From positions 62,001 to 126,000 of the forward strand of contig NZ_CP026310.1 in assembly GCF_002906575.1 (NCBI RefSeq): a stretch of DNA of 64,000 nucleotides, read 5' to 3'. The notes under the pieces are model-generated. The model had not been told where the DNA came from and did not search any database. It worked only from the letters and a program-made list of their open reading frames with translations. Made by a program: the position numbers and the translations under genes. Below, piece by piece: positions 37,701-47,614 of the stretch. Position 1 is the first letter of the stretch, and every line of letters begins with the position of its first letter. This DNA is from Salinigranum rubrum (GTDB lineage Archaea > Halobacteriota > Halobacteria > Halobacteriales > Haloferacaceae).

Positions 37701-40169
37701 ATGACAGACCGGAATCACAAAATTCGCGCTGCCGTTCTCGCAGCGCTGCTGGTCCTCTCCGTCTTTGCAGGGACCGTCACGTTCGTGGGCACCGCGGCTG
37801 CTATTGGAACAGACATCTCGGGTGCCTCTGTCACCAACGCACCCATAGACGACTCCAGCGCTGATCAGACAGTCCCATTCGACGCATTGAACCCTTCGAG
37901 TAGTGACGGTGCCGACCTCAGGGCCGCCAGTCGCTCAATCAATAGTGGTGGCACGGTCTACATCGGTGAGGAAGACGTTGATCTGACGTCCCTTCCCGGA
38001 GTCTCCGCCGGCAATCCCGCGATCTTCACAGGTGTCAGTGGCAGCGCCGACGGTTCGGCGGCCTCCGTCTCCGACGGTGCCTCCGCCGACATCACGTCGG
38101 CCAACAACTTCGAGCCCGGTGGCTATGACTCGCCCGCTGCTGGTGGCGGCGGCGCTGAGCTGTTCGTCGTCGAACCGCTGGTCTCGGATCTGACCATCTA
38201 CTCCGGCGCCGGCACAGACAGACCGGACGTCACGGACGGTTCGATCCTCACCGACACGGACACCATCACGATCGAGGCCGACTGGAACTTTGACGACGCT
38301 GAGAACGTCTCCATCACCATTGAGGACGAGGATGGTCTCGAAGTTCAGTCGCAGCTCACCTCGAACACCGGTCTTCTTGAGTTGGGTACCTCCGGTGGAA
38401 ACGTCGAACTTTCAGGCCTCTCGGACCTCGAAACGGGCGAGTACCTCGTCACGGTCAAGGGTGTTGACAATCTCGACAGCGCGTCGCGTAGTGCGACGTT
38501 CACTATCCGCGATGAATCGCAGAGCATCTCGCTGAGTGAATCGAGCGTCACACAGGGTGAGAACGTTGTCGCAACGACCATCGGGGCACCCGGTGCGTAC
38601 GGTCTCGTCCGCATCGACAGCGACCATGTGGAGAACCTTCCGGATGGCGTCGAAGCGAACAGTGACGCAAGTGCTGAAAACGTCTTCGCTAACACTGGCG
38701 ATGTTGCTGGGCTTCGCGGTGCAGCGTCCGTCGGCGCCACGGACGACGATTACGTTGGTGCCATCGTCGATCTTGGTGATACAGGCGATGCACAGGTCCG
38801 AATCAACACCGAGTACCTCGACACTTCGACGGTCGATGTCGAATTCGTCGAACTTGATGAGTCCAACATCGACGACAGCAACGTCGCTGCTGGCTTCGAC
38901 GCAAACTCCGATGATAACGCTGAATTGACTATCGAAGACAAGGCGATCAGCATTGTATCCATCCCGAGCGTCGTTCGCGTCGGTGAGGACTTCGAGGTGG
39001 AGGGTACGGCTGCCGAGTCTGATGAAGTCGCAGCATATGCCCGTATCGACGACGACTGGGAGCTTCTCGATGGTGACGAGAACCCGGTCCGCGTCGATTC
39101 GGACGGGTCCTTTGTACTGGAACTGACCGCATCAAGCCCGATCAACCTCCCTGACAACTATCGCGTCGCCGTCGTAACTGAGGAAGCATGGGGTGTCGGC
39201 GATGCTAATGCAGACGAGTTCCCCACGACTCTCGACAGCGATGCGTTTGGTGAGCTCGAGACAAAAGAAACCGTTTCCATCCGGACGGTCGAGAGTGACC
39301 TGACGGCGCAGCTGTCCAGCCAGTCCATCGCGGCCGACGTGGACGACGAAATCACTGTTTCAGGACTGGCGCTTGGACAGGGCAATGAAGTCCGGATCTA
39401 CAAGGTGGGGCCGCGCGGCGACGTGCAGTTCCAGTCAGCCAACATCGATGATGGGGAGTTCGAGGCTGATTTCTCGGCCATCTCCCACCGCGGCACTCAC
39501 ACCTTCCTCGTCATCGGTGAGGGCCGCGACGGGAACTACGCTGTGACCGAAACCGAAGCGACTCGCGAACTCTCGGGTGAGGAGACGCCCCGGCAGGCCG
39601 TCGCAATCATCAACGACCTGTACTCTGGTGCTGGTGTCGACGACCAGATCGTCGAACTGACCCTGCAGGCAGAGAACCCGCAACTGTCGATCGACGACTT
39701 CGCCACGGACGGACAAGTCGCTCAAGGCGAGGTCACCGTCTCGGGTACCTCGAACCGCGAGGACGGCACGACCGTCTTTATCGAGATCCTCGGCGACAAC
39801 AAGAACGTGATTACCTCGAAGGAGGCCGAGGTCAACGGCTCGACCGGCGCATGGTCGGCCACACTCGATATGTCCGGCTCCGAGACTGGTACGTACACGC
39901 TGCGTGCTGATGACGATGAGACGGCGGCCTCACTCGAGTTCGAGCTCGTCGAGTCGCTGAGCACGCCGGTTGAAGGGCCTATGGAAGAGACCGAGGAGTC
40001 GACTGAATCTACGGACCAGTCGACTGGATCGACCATGACCTCTACACCGACTGAATCAACCGTGACGTCCGAACCGACTGGAACGTCCGCGTCGGCGCCT
40101 GGTTTCGGTGTCGTTGTGACCCTGGTTACGCTCATGGTCGCGGCGCTCCTTGCAATCCGACGCGACTAA
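37701..40169 (+). CDS. S-layer-like surface glycoprotein C, PGF-CTERM anchored
   Basis: The 822-residue paralogue of B has signal peptide IRAAVLAALLVLSVFAGTVT, an extra Ser/Asp-rich insert of about 40 residues after the signal, then the same domain order (TISLSE-like SISLSESSVTQGE, EVAAYARIDDDWE, DLTAQLSSQSIA, GTSNREDGTTVFIE). The shorter linker is Ser/Thr/Glu-rich (STESTDQSTGST) and the anchor is SAPGFGVVVTLVTLMVAALLA. DNA patches of tens of bases are identical to gene B around the GTSNRED and linker regions. Secreted and probably lipid-anchored; may substitute for B or form a mixed lattice. Confidence 0.87.
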   Translation: MTDRNHKIRAAVLAALLVLSVFAGTVTFVGTAAAIGTDISGASVTNAPIDDSSADQTVPFDALNPSSSDGADLRAASRSINSGGTVYIGEEDVDLTSLPGVSAGNPAIFTGVSGSADGSAASVSDGASADITSANNFEPGGYDSPAAGGGGAELFVVEPLVSDLTIYSGAGTDRPDVTDGSILTDTDTITIEADWNFDDAENVSITIEDEDGLEVQSQLTSNTGLLELGTSGGNVELSGLSDLETGEYLVTVKGVDNLDSASRSATFTIRDESQSISLSESSVTQGENVVATTIGAPGAYGLVRIDSDHVENLPDGVEANSDASAENVFANTGDVAGLRGAASVGATDDDYVGAIVDLGDTGDAQVRINTEYLDTSTVDVEFVELDESNIDDSNVAAGFDANSDDNAELTIEDKAISIVSIPSVVRVGEDFEVEGTAAESDEVAAYARIDDDWELLDGDENPVRVDSDGSFVLELTASSPINLPDNYRVAVVTEEAWGVGDANADEFPTTLDSDAFGELETKETVSIRTVESDLTAQLSSQSIAADVDDEITVSGLALGQGNEVRIYKVGPRGDVQFQSANIDDGEFEADFSAISHRGTHTFLVIGEGRDGNYAVTETEATRELSGEETPRQAVAIINDLYSGAGVDDQIVELTLQAENPQLSIDDFATDGQVAQGEVTVSGTSNREDGTTVFIEILGDNKNVITSKEAEVNGSTGAWSATLDMSGSETGTYTLRADDDETAASLEFELVESLSTPVEGPMEETEESTESTDQSTGSTMTSTPTESTVTSEPTGTSASAPGFGVVVTLVTLMVAALLAIRRD

Positions 40170-40460
40170 CCGATCCACGACTGTTCGGCGACTGCAATCA
40201 CTTTGACCCGCCGTCGGACGGGTTTAGGTTACTTTGACTGCCTATTCGACAGGACATTTCCCCGCCAATCAGTGGTGAGACAGACATCGCCTGGCGTCTA
40301 CGGTTCACGTCGGTGACTCTCGAGCACCACCGGACCGGTTCCGTGGCATTTATGCAACTGTGTTTGTCCTACTACAATCAATGTTGTCTCCCTGCTCGGA
40401 GAAGTTGAGACGCCGAATCCCTCTCTCGTCGCCGTATTCGATGCATACAAGGAATCGGAT

Positions 40461-43150
40461 ATGATGATGAGAACGGTTGTGACCGTGTCCATTCTCGTCG
40501 TAGCGGCTGTTGTCGGTGTCCTCGGCGCCACACCAGCAACTGGCACGGCGACCAACATCACTGGGACGGCGGTCACGCCGTCAACGGTGACGACTGGTGA
40601 CGCGACAACAATCTCGGTTTCATTGACCGTTGAGGGAGTGGATACGGGCGACGGCACGACGGATGGATCTGTCACGCTCTCTGTTCCTGACGCCGTCAAC
40701 CTATCGAACACGCGAACGACGGACATCTCTGTGGGACCTAACGCCTCGAATAATCGGGGCATGATTGATGTCGACGCCCGGACAGTCACTGTCTCCTGGG
40801 ATGATGACACAGGCACGCCCGGTGAGAATTTCTCAATCTCCTTTGATCTCGAAGGAATAGTTGTCGGGCGAACAGGAGACACGGCTGTCACCGCCGCAGT
40901 CGATGCCGACGCCACCGGCGGTGCGGAGGTGACCGCCACTGTCGGAACCATTACCACGATTGCCTCGAAGAGCGACCGGAGTGTCACTGAGACACCCGCG
41001 ACGCTGTACTTCAGCGAGCACGATGTTGACCTGACCGCGATTTCAGGAGCAAATCCTGCCGGAAGTCCACAGCGGTTCTACGGTGTCACTGGCGAGGCTG
41101 AGGGGGTATCGCACAGACAGAAGATACGCTTGCGGTCGATTTGACGGCTGCGAATGGGTTCGAGACTGGAGGATATGCTTTCGATTCGTCTGCTGAGACG
41201 CTACAAGTGAGTGTTGTCAGACCGCGGGTGTCCGATATTGAGATATCTCCGGGAGCAACAGTATCGACAGTCAACGTCGCGAATAAATCGATCCCTCGTG
41301 GAACAAGCGAACTGACTGTCGGCGTAGACACGAACTTCGAGGAGGCCGAAAACGTGACCCTCACGGTCGTTGATGAAGACGGATTGGATGTCACAGGGCA
41401 ACTCACAGACTCTCCGACCGTAACCAGCAATGCAGGAAGTGTAACACTCAACGTGAGCAGTCTCGACACTGGCCTGTATAATGTGACCGCAGAAGGGGCT
41501 GATGACCTCGATACAGCTTCACGGACAGTCACTTTCCGCGTACGTGACTCAGAAAAAGTCGTTTCACTCTCAAAGACGCGCGTTACGCGTGGCGAAAGCA
41601 CGATCGTTACCGTCGCCGGAGAGCCCGGTGCTGTTAGATACGTGCGCATCAGTACAACGACCCTCCGAGAGGGAGCAGTAGTCAACACCCCAACCGCACG
41701 CTCGGTGTTCGACGATACAGAGGCGGTCCAATCAATCGGGGCCGATAGCGATCTAGGTGTGGTATATGCAGTAGTCGCCCTGGATGACGACGGGTTAGCT
41801 GATCTCCGACTCCAGAGTGAACGAATCGCGACGGGGTCGGTTGACGTAGAGCTTGCTGAAAGACTGGCAGGGACATCTGAAGACGAAGCAGAACTGGAGA
41901 TATTCGAGCGCCGTCTTACTATCCGCGGCCCGCAATCGGCGGCTATCGGCGAAGCTCTCACGATTTCTGGTACCGCCGTTGAGAGCGATCGCGTCAAGCT
42001 CTACGCCGCAACAGATGGCTCGTATATCCCATTGTACACTGACGAAGCTGAACTTGCTGAACCAGAAGTTGCAAACGATGGAACATGGGAAAGTGAGATC
42101 GAAACGAATCGAGTTATCAACCTCCCCGGAACCTATCGAATCGCTGCGGTCGCAGACCCAGGATCGGCGCAACTCGGAGCGACAGAATCGATCGATAGCG
42201 ACACGTTCCGCATGTTCGAAGTCCGTAGTACCACATCGTTGCAGATGAGTACCGGATCACTCACGGCGAATATATCCCGGAACGAGATCGCGGCGACGGG
42301 AGACGATGTGGTGAGCATATCCGGGACAGCGGTCGGCCAAGGTGACAACGTCCGCGTGTATCTTGTCGGTCCGCGTGGGAGGTTTCTTGGAACTGATGGC
42401 ACTACCGGCCAAGTAGAATCAATCGATATCGATGGAGATCGGTTCACCGAGGATTACGGCGCGTTCGACACTCGGGGCAGATATACGTTCCTCGTCATCA
42501 GCAAAGGTCGTGATGGGGAGTACGCGTCCGATTATGGATTCGGTGAGAGTGCGTTGCAGCCGGGGCTCACGTCACAACAAGCTGTTGAGATCATCAACGA
42601 CGAGTACACGGGTGCTGGTGTCGACGACCAGATCGTTGAACTAACCCTCCACGCAGAGAGCCCATCACTGACAGTGGATGACTTCACTACGAACGGACAG
42701 GTTGTCGCAAGAAAGGTTACGGTTTCAGGAAACTCAAACAGAGAACGTGGCACGGATATCTTCATTGAGGTACTCAGAAATGATCACAGTGTCATCACCT
42801 CATCTGAAGCGAAAGTCGATGGTTCCAACGGCATGTGGTCAACGAAAATAGATCTATCTGCTGTCGAAACGGGTACGTACACACTACATACGAATAGTGG
42901 AGAGATCTCTACTTCGCTTGAATTCGAGCTGGTCGAATCAATAGACATTCCAACCCAAACGCCGACGAGGAAACCGGATGATGAGCGTACGACAAGATCG
43001 ACCGAGATGCCGGTGGAGGAGTCAACTGAGACAACGATGAGAGAACCAAGCGATACGCCTGCAACATCGACATCGATGGTTGGTTTCGGTGTCACCACAG
43101 CTTTCATTGCGCTCTGTATCATCGTGTGCTTCGCCGCCCGTCGCAGGTGA
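40461..43150 (+). pseudogene. S-layer-like surface protein D, one-base frameshift
   Basis: It starts MMMRTVVTVSILVVAAVVGV with a cleavable signal ending GTA, then a 150-residue domain not present in A-C (TVTTGDATTISVSLTVEG, FSISFDLEGIVVG, like dockerin-associated or cohesin-type beta folds). The usual S-layer-like body follows from LYFSEHDVDLTAI. At the G run 41102-41106 one more G gives EGGIAQTEDTLAVDLTAANG and joins the two frames into about 895 residues. The body diverges from B and C in sequence and codon use. The C-terminus has MVGFGVTTAFIALCIIVCFA and RRR, so the anchor motif is VGF rather than PGF, possibly weakening archaeosortase processing. Confidence 0.8.
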
Positions 43151-43472
43151 GCTGGTCGGCTCAGTCTGTGGAGTTAGTCCTGTGGCAATCGCCCAGTTCT
43201 CACACTGATTGTCCCGGTGTGGGTACAAGGCTTGACACGGTATAGAACACCATAACCAATATATTCCTCAAGCTATACCATTATGTGGGCGCCGAGGCGC
43301 CTGGCATCAATCAGGGTATTGGTGTCTGTCATGGTTCCTTATTTCGGAGGGACCGCAATCGCAGCCCCGCTTAGGGACCGGGGCTCTTCGACCGGGACGG
43401 AGCGATTTCATCCGGAGTGGTGGCTATATTGGCGTTCGAGCCTTCGATCATGCAGATGGCGCAGATATAAAA

Positions 43473-44540
43473 TCAACGCTCTATGATTGTTTGCGATTCT
43501 TTAGTTTTCTCCACCGCAAGAGTGCGAAGTGACAATACAGTCGGATCAAGGGTCGTGCTGTCACCACTCGTTCTCCTGATCGCCTCAAGCTTCTTCCGTG
43601 CGGAACGAAGGTGAGTACGTGCGTCTTTGGCGGCGTCTTTCGCTCGCGAAACGTGGCGGTCTTCCGTATATATCCACGCTTTACCCTGTCGCAAAAACTT
43701 GATTCCCTCTATGAAGTCCTGAAGCGCATCGTCCAATTCAGCGTACACTGCAATATCGCTCGCGAGTTGGTTGATTTTTGCTTCATACTGTTCCTCCGAG
43801 ACTGATTCGATAGCAACCATGTCCTGAGCCGTGGCGGACTGGAGAAGATCACCATGTCGACGTACAGCCAACCGCTGCGTTTTCACGAAATTACCAGTAT
43901 GCGAAGCCGCTACCTCGTGAGAGTCTTGCTCGAATGCTTCAAAAGCATCCATCAATTCGATGTACCCTTCGACTACTGCGAGCTGTGTTTGTATTGTGTG
44001 TCGAAGAAATTGCCAACACCGAGCCATCTGATCAGCCTGAACCCGCTGATCCTGATTGGCAGCCGAATCTGCAGCGTTTATGTAGCCATCTTGTGCCTTC
44101 GCAAGCGCGATCCGAATTCCGTACATTGAACTAACGAGATCAGTACTGGCAGCTGTAACGTCAGTGATTTCACCCCCATATTGACCGATAAACGCCTCGA
44201 CGACGGCTGTGAACCGCTGATCTGCGGACTCCAACCGTTCAAGTCCATAAATCTCCTCGTCGGTTAATTTCACCTGATTTGAGGTCTCTGTGCTGGTCTC
44301 AACGGACACAGACACGTTCTCCTCAGGGGTGGGCGTAGATTCGTCAGAGATAGGAATCGCTTCCTCCACAGGAGGCGACTGTGGCGTTGGAGACAGTGGA
44401 GAGGGTGTGCTCACAACCCCTGATAATTCATCAGTAGCAAGTGCTTCTGCTTGGCCCGCCTCAGTATCAAGGGAGACACGACTAGAGCATCCTGCTGTCA
44501 ACCCTAGTCCGAGCGTGGCAAGAAGATCGCGCCTATTCAT
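43473..44540 (-). CDS. Predicted lipoprotein with helical domain
   Basis: The 355-residue protein starts MNRRDLLATLGLGLTAGCSS: a twin-arginine-like signal (NRRDLLA) with lipobox LTAGC. A Pro/Thr-rich spacer (STPSPLSPTPQSPP) leads to an all-helical domain of about 250 residues. A paralogous design (lipobox, Thr linker, helical body) is found in the 45755-46777 gene, the two flanking S-layer-like gene E in opposite orientations. Likely anchored outside the membrane, possibly touching the S-layer. No enzymatic motif is seen. Confidence 0.7.
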   Translation of the reverse strand: MNRRDLLATLGLGLTAGCSSRVSLDTEAGQAEALATDELSGVVSTPSPLSPTPQSPPVEEAIPISDESTPTPEENVSVSVETSTETSNQVKLTDEEIYGLERLESADQRFTAVVEAFIGQYGGEITDVTAASTDLVSSMYGIRIALAKAQDGYINAADSAANQDQRVQADQMARCWQFLRHTIQTQLAVVEGYIELMDAFEAFEQDSHEVAASHTGNFVKTQRLAVRRHGDLLQSATAQDMVAIESVSEEQYEAKINQLASDIAVYAELDDALQDFIEGIKFLRQGKAWIYTEDRHVSRAKDAAKDARTHLRSARKKLEAIRRTSGDSTTLDPTVLSLRTLAVEKTKESQTIIER

Positions 44541-44752
44541 GAGGGACGTATAGTGTCACGAACCGCTAAAGTATAGACCAAATAATAGTTTGCCAAGCGA
44601 TTAAGCTCAAAATACCCGGATACACGGTGAATGCCCTTTTGCGGTTAGTAACCGATACACTCAGCGCGAGGAACCCTGATGGTCACGCCAAAGAGGACGT
44701 CATTGATCCGAACACGCAACTAAAGAATCACGAAACCCTATAGTGATACCAG

Positions 44753-45696
44753 ATGATGAACGCCCTCAGAACGGTCCTTACTCTGTTAGTAGCTCTCCTC
44801 GTAGTCTCTGGAGGTGCTGTTGCAGTATCATCCCCTCGAGACCAACCCACAGATACCACTCCCCAGTTCGGGTATTCGTCGGCGAGACACTCGACATCTC
44901 CGCCGTGGAATTGACCGGTGGTGGAACAGTCGGAACCTCAAGCACTACGCTGATTGGGGTTGCCGGCGACGCTGACGGAGAGGTTCAAACAGTTCCTGAC
45001 CCTACCACTGCGGATTTCAGTGACTTTTCAACCGGAACATATGGTGTCTCTGGAGATTCTGATGAAGACCCAGAACTAGTGGTGACACAGCCACGAGTGA
45101 CTGAGGTCACCATTGAAAATCGAAATGGGGCGAATGTAACGAATGCGTGGGACCCATCTGGTGAGGGTCTTACCGTTACTGCGCGGTATAATTTCGCCAC
45201 AGCTGATCGTCTCGACGTGACTGTTGAAGCTCCTGATGGTCTCGATATCACTGCATCAGTCGCCTCTTCGGACCGAATCACGACAGATGGTGGGTCGATT
45301 CAACTGGACCTCTCCGATCAAGAAGACGGTACCTTCCAGGTGATCCTCGAAGGCAGTGATCTTGAAGACGCTACTCGAACAGTAACCGTTCGTACGGGAC
45401 CACGCGAAACCGCCACTGCTACACCATCGACGCCAACCGCTACACCGTCGCCTACGCCCACTGCAACACCGACAGAGACCCCCGACCCAACGCTATCACC
45501 AACTGAGACACCGTCACGAATCCCCTCTCCAACAGCGACACCAACGCCGACCGTGACGTCCGAACCGACATCAACAGCAACTGAGACTCCGACACCGGCG
45601 CCTACCACATCGACAACGACACCCGGGTTCGGGAGTATGATCGCGCTCTTCGCGCTTTTATCGTTGACAGCATATCTGCTACGACGAGATCAGTGA
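44753..45696 (+). pseudogene. Short S-layer-like protein E, PGF-CTERM, one-base frameshift
   Basis: ATG 44753 encodes a good signal peptide (NALRTVLTLLVALLVVSGGA ending VAV) that runs out of frame at the C run 44861-44864. One more C gives DTTPPVRVFVGETLDISAVE and continues to the body. The protein of about 313 residues retains only the N-terminal S-layer-like module (LIGVAGDADGEVQ, VTEVTIENRNGANVTN) and lacks the central domains of A-C. It has a long PT-repeat stalk (TPTATPSPTPTATPTETP) and the anchor TTPGFGSMIALFALLSL plus RRDQ. Flanked by two lipoprotein genes. Confidence 0.75.
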
Positions 45697-45754
45697 AGAG
45701 AGACTGACTCGTTGTACCCCAGTTTTTTCTCACATGATAACATGATTGACTTAT

Positions 45755-46777
45755 ATGCATCGACGGTCCCTCCTAATCGCAGCGACAACTCTCCTCTCTG
45801 GTTGCGGAGGAATTCCCTCATCAACTACAGAGACGTCAACCCCGACAGAACTCGCGACGGATTCCACGACCACCCTTCCCCCAACTTCGTCTCCAACGAT
45901 TACACCTACTCAAACTGAGACACCAACTGACACAGAAACAGCGACTGAAACACGAACGTCTACTCAGACAGAAACCGAGACGCCTGATCTGACTGATCGG
46001 GAAGAGCGTGCACTCAGACTAATCAACCGTGCAATCCGAGAGCTAAACCAAGCCGTGTTCATCTATGCAAAGACCGAGGGCGGATCTTTACTCGATATTT
46101 CTGCCTCTACAGACACATTTCCACGAGTTTCAGTCGTTCAAGAAATTTCTGATGCACAGGGAGAAATTTCCGACGCAAAACCGTTGGTGAGTGACCGGCA
46201 GCGACCAACTTTCGACCAGGTAATAACTGCTCGTAAGTTTCTGTCATATTGTACACAAATCCAAACTTACATAATCGAGGCCTATAGTCAAGTCGTTAAC
46301 GGCCGCGACGGGGTCGAAAACGAAAGAGAAGGCGCGATCGAATCTGCAGTAGTGGCACTGGAGGATAATACTGAAGATGCGACTAGATTTCTAACTCGTA
46401 TTCGGAGTGAAACCACCGCCGAGGAGGTGTCTATCGTGCCAGCAATTCCCGCAGAGGATTATACCGCGAAAGTCGCTCAGTTCGATGCCGAGATATCGGG
46501 ATTCGAAGCTCTCTCCGGTTTTTTAGAATCGATGCGTGAGGCAATCGGGGAACTCAACGACGCCCAACGGTTCGACAGAGTCGATCGCGAGCGTTCGGCG
46601 CGAGAAAGTGCACAGAGAGCCGTCGAAGATTTCGAGCGACTCTCCAGAGAGATTCAGACGTTCTTGGACAACCTTTCTGAATCTGGTGCCTCGCTTCGTG
46701 AGCTCACGAATAGCTTGATCGAGATCTCAGAAAACAAGAGAGAACTTGCAAGCGAGATACTCGAACAGAACAGCTGA
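45755..46777 (+). CDS. Predicted lipoprotein with helical domain (paralogue)
   Basis: From ATG 45755 the 340-residue protein starts MHRRSLLIAATTLLSGCGG (lipobox LSGC after a twin-arginine-like HRRS). A Thr-rich spacer with TETPTDTETATETRTSTQTE follows, then about 250 residues of helix (LINRAIRELNQAVFIYAK, FDAEISGFEALSGFLESM). It resembles the protein at 43473-44540 in layout and lies about 60 bases after gene E, so it may be co-expressed with it. Function unknown; the extracytoplasmic location is clear. Confidence 0.7.
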   Translation: MHRRSLLIAATTLLSGCGGIPSSTTETSTPTELATDSTTTLPPTSSPTITPTQTETPTDTETATETRTSTQTETETPDLTDREERALRLINRAIRELNQAVFIYAKTEGGSLLDISASTDTFPRVSVVQEISDAQGEISDAKPLVSDRQRPTFDQVITARKFLSYCTQIQTYIIEAYSQVVNGRDGVENEREGAIESAVVALEDNTEDATRFLTRIRSETTAEEVSIVPAIPAEDYTAKVAQFDAEISGFEALSGFLESMREAIGELNDAQRFDRVDRERSARESAQRAVEDFERLSREIQTFLDNLSESGASLRELTNSLIEISENKRELASEILEQNS

Positions 46778-46789
46778 TTGAGTGATTCG

Positions 46790-47510
46790 CCACCTTCGGC
46801 ATCGAAATGGACTGTGAACCACCCGAACCGCCTGAGAAACTCGAGAAATGTGTCGGTATCGACGTTGGGATTCTCAAGTACGCCCACGACACCGACGGGA
46901 CCGCCGTCGGGTCGCTTGATCTCTCCGATGTACGGGAGCGACTTGAACGCGAGCAGCGGAAACTTTCGCACAAACAGCACGGGTCGAACCACTGGAAGAA
47001 GCAATGGCGGCGGGTCACGGAGTGTCACGCCGACCTCCGACAGAAGCGCCGCAACTTCCTCCACAAGCTCTCGAACTACTACGCTCGGGAGTACGACCTC
47101 GTGGCGGTGAAAGAATCGCCGTCGAACAGTCGCAACACGGCGCCGGCGACGTGGCGAACGTTCCTCTCGTTGCTCGAATGCAAGTGCGAACGCGAAGGGA
47201 CGCACTTCGTGGCAGTCAACCCGAAGAGAACGATAAAAGAGTGCGCGTGGCGTGCGGTGTCTTGACGAAGAAGCCGCTGTGGGTCCGTGATCATTCGTGT
47301 CCTACCTGCGGGTTCGAGGCAGACAGGGACGCGAACGCGGCGTGGAACATTCTTTCTCGCGGTCTGGAAGACGTAGGAGTGGGACACTCCGAAAGAACGC
47401 CGTGGAGCCTGCAATCCTTGTGGATACGTCCGTATCTGCAAAGCGCGTCGTGGAATCAGAAGCCCAACCCTCAAGGAGCGAACGAAAAAGCGGTGAGCGA
47501 GTAAGGTAGG
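46790..47510 (+). pseudogene. tnpB: TnpB (IS200/IS605 family) remnant
   Basis: The first frame has the RuvC start CVGIDVGILKYAHDTDG, EREQRKLSHKQHGSNHWKKQ, DLVAVKESPSN (second acidic residue) and GTHFVAVNPKRTIKECA. The next frame continues LTKKPLWVRDHSCPTCGFEA and DRDANAAWNIL (last Asp, zinc ribbon). A third frame holds VDTSVSAKRVVE. At least two frameshifts are needed, and the N-terminal 180 or so residues are absent, with the remnant directly abutting the lipoprotein gene. TnpB is an RNA-guided nuclease that keeps the element at its donor site; this one cannot work. Confidence 0.8.
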
Positions 47511-47614
47511 GTAGTTCACGACGACTGATGGGCTTCGTTAAGTTTGCAGCGTGTGATTCAATAGTTTGAATTACGACCGCCATTCAAGTAGAATATCTAT
47601 CGCTACCCAACGTG

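Noticed and set aside
43283-43486. Open frame of 67 codons after S-layer-like gene D
   Set aside because: It has a vaguely signal-like start but no family, poor codon use and runs into the convergent lipoprotein gene. The gene-free stretch 43151-43472 shows nothing else.
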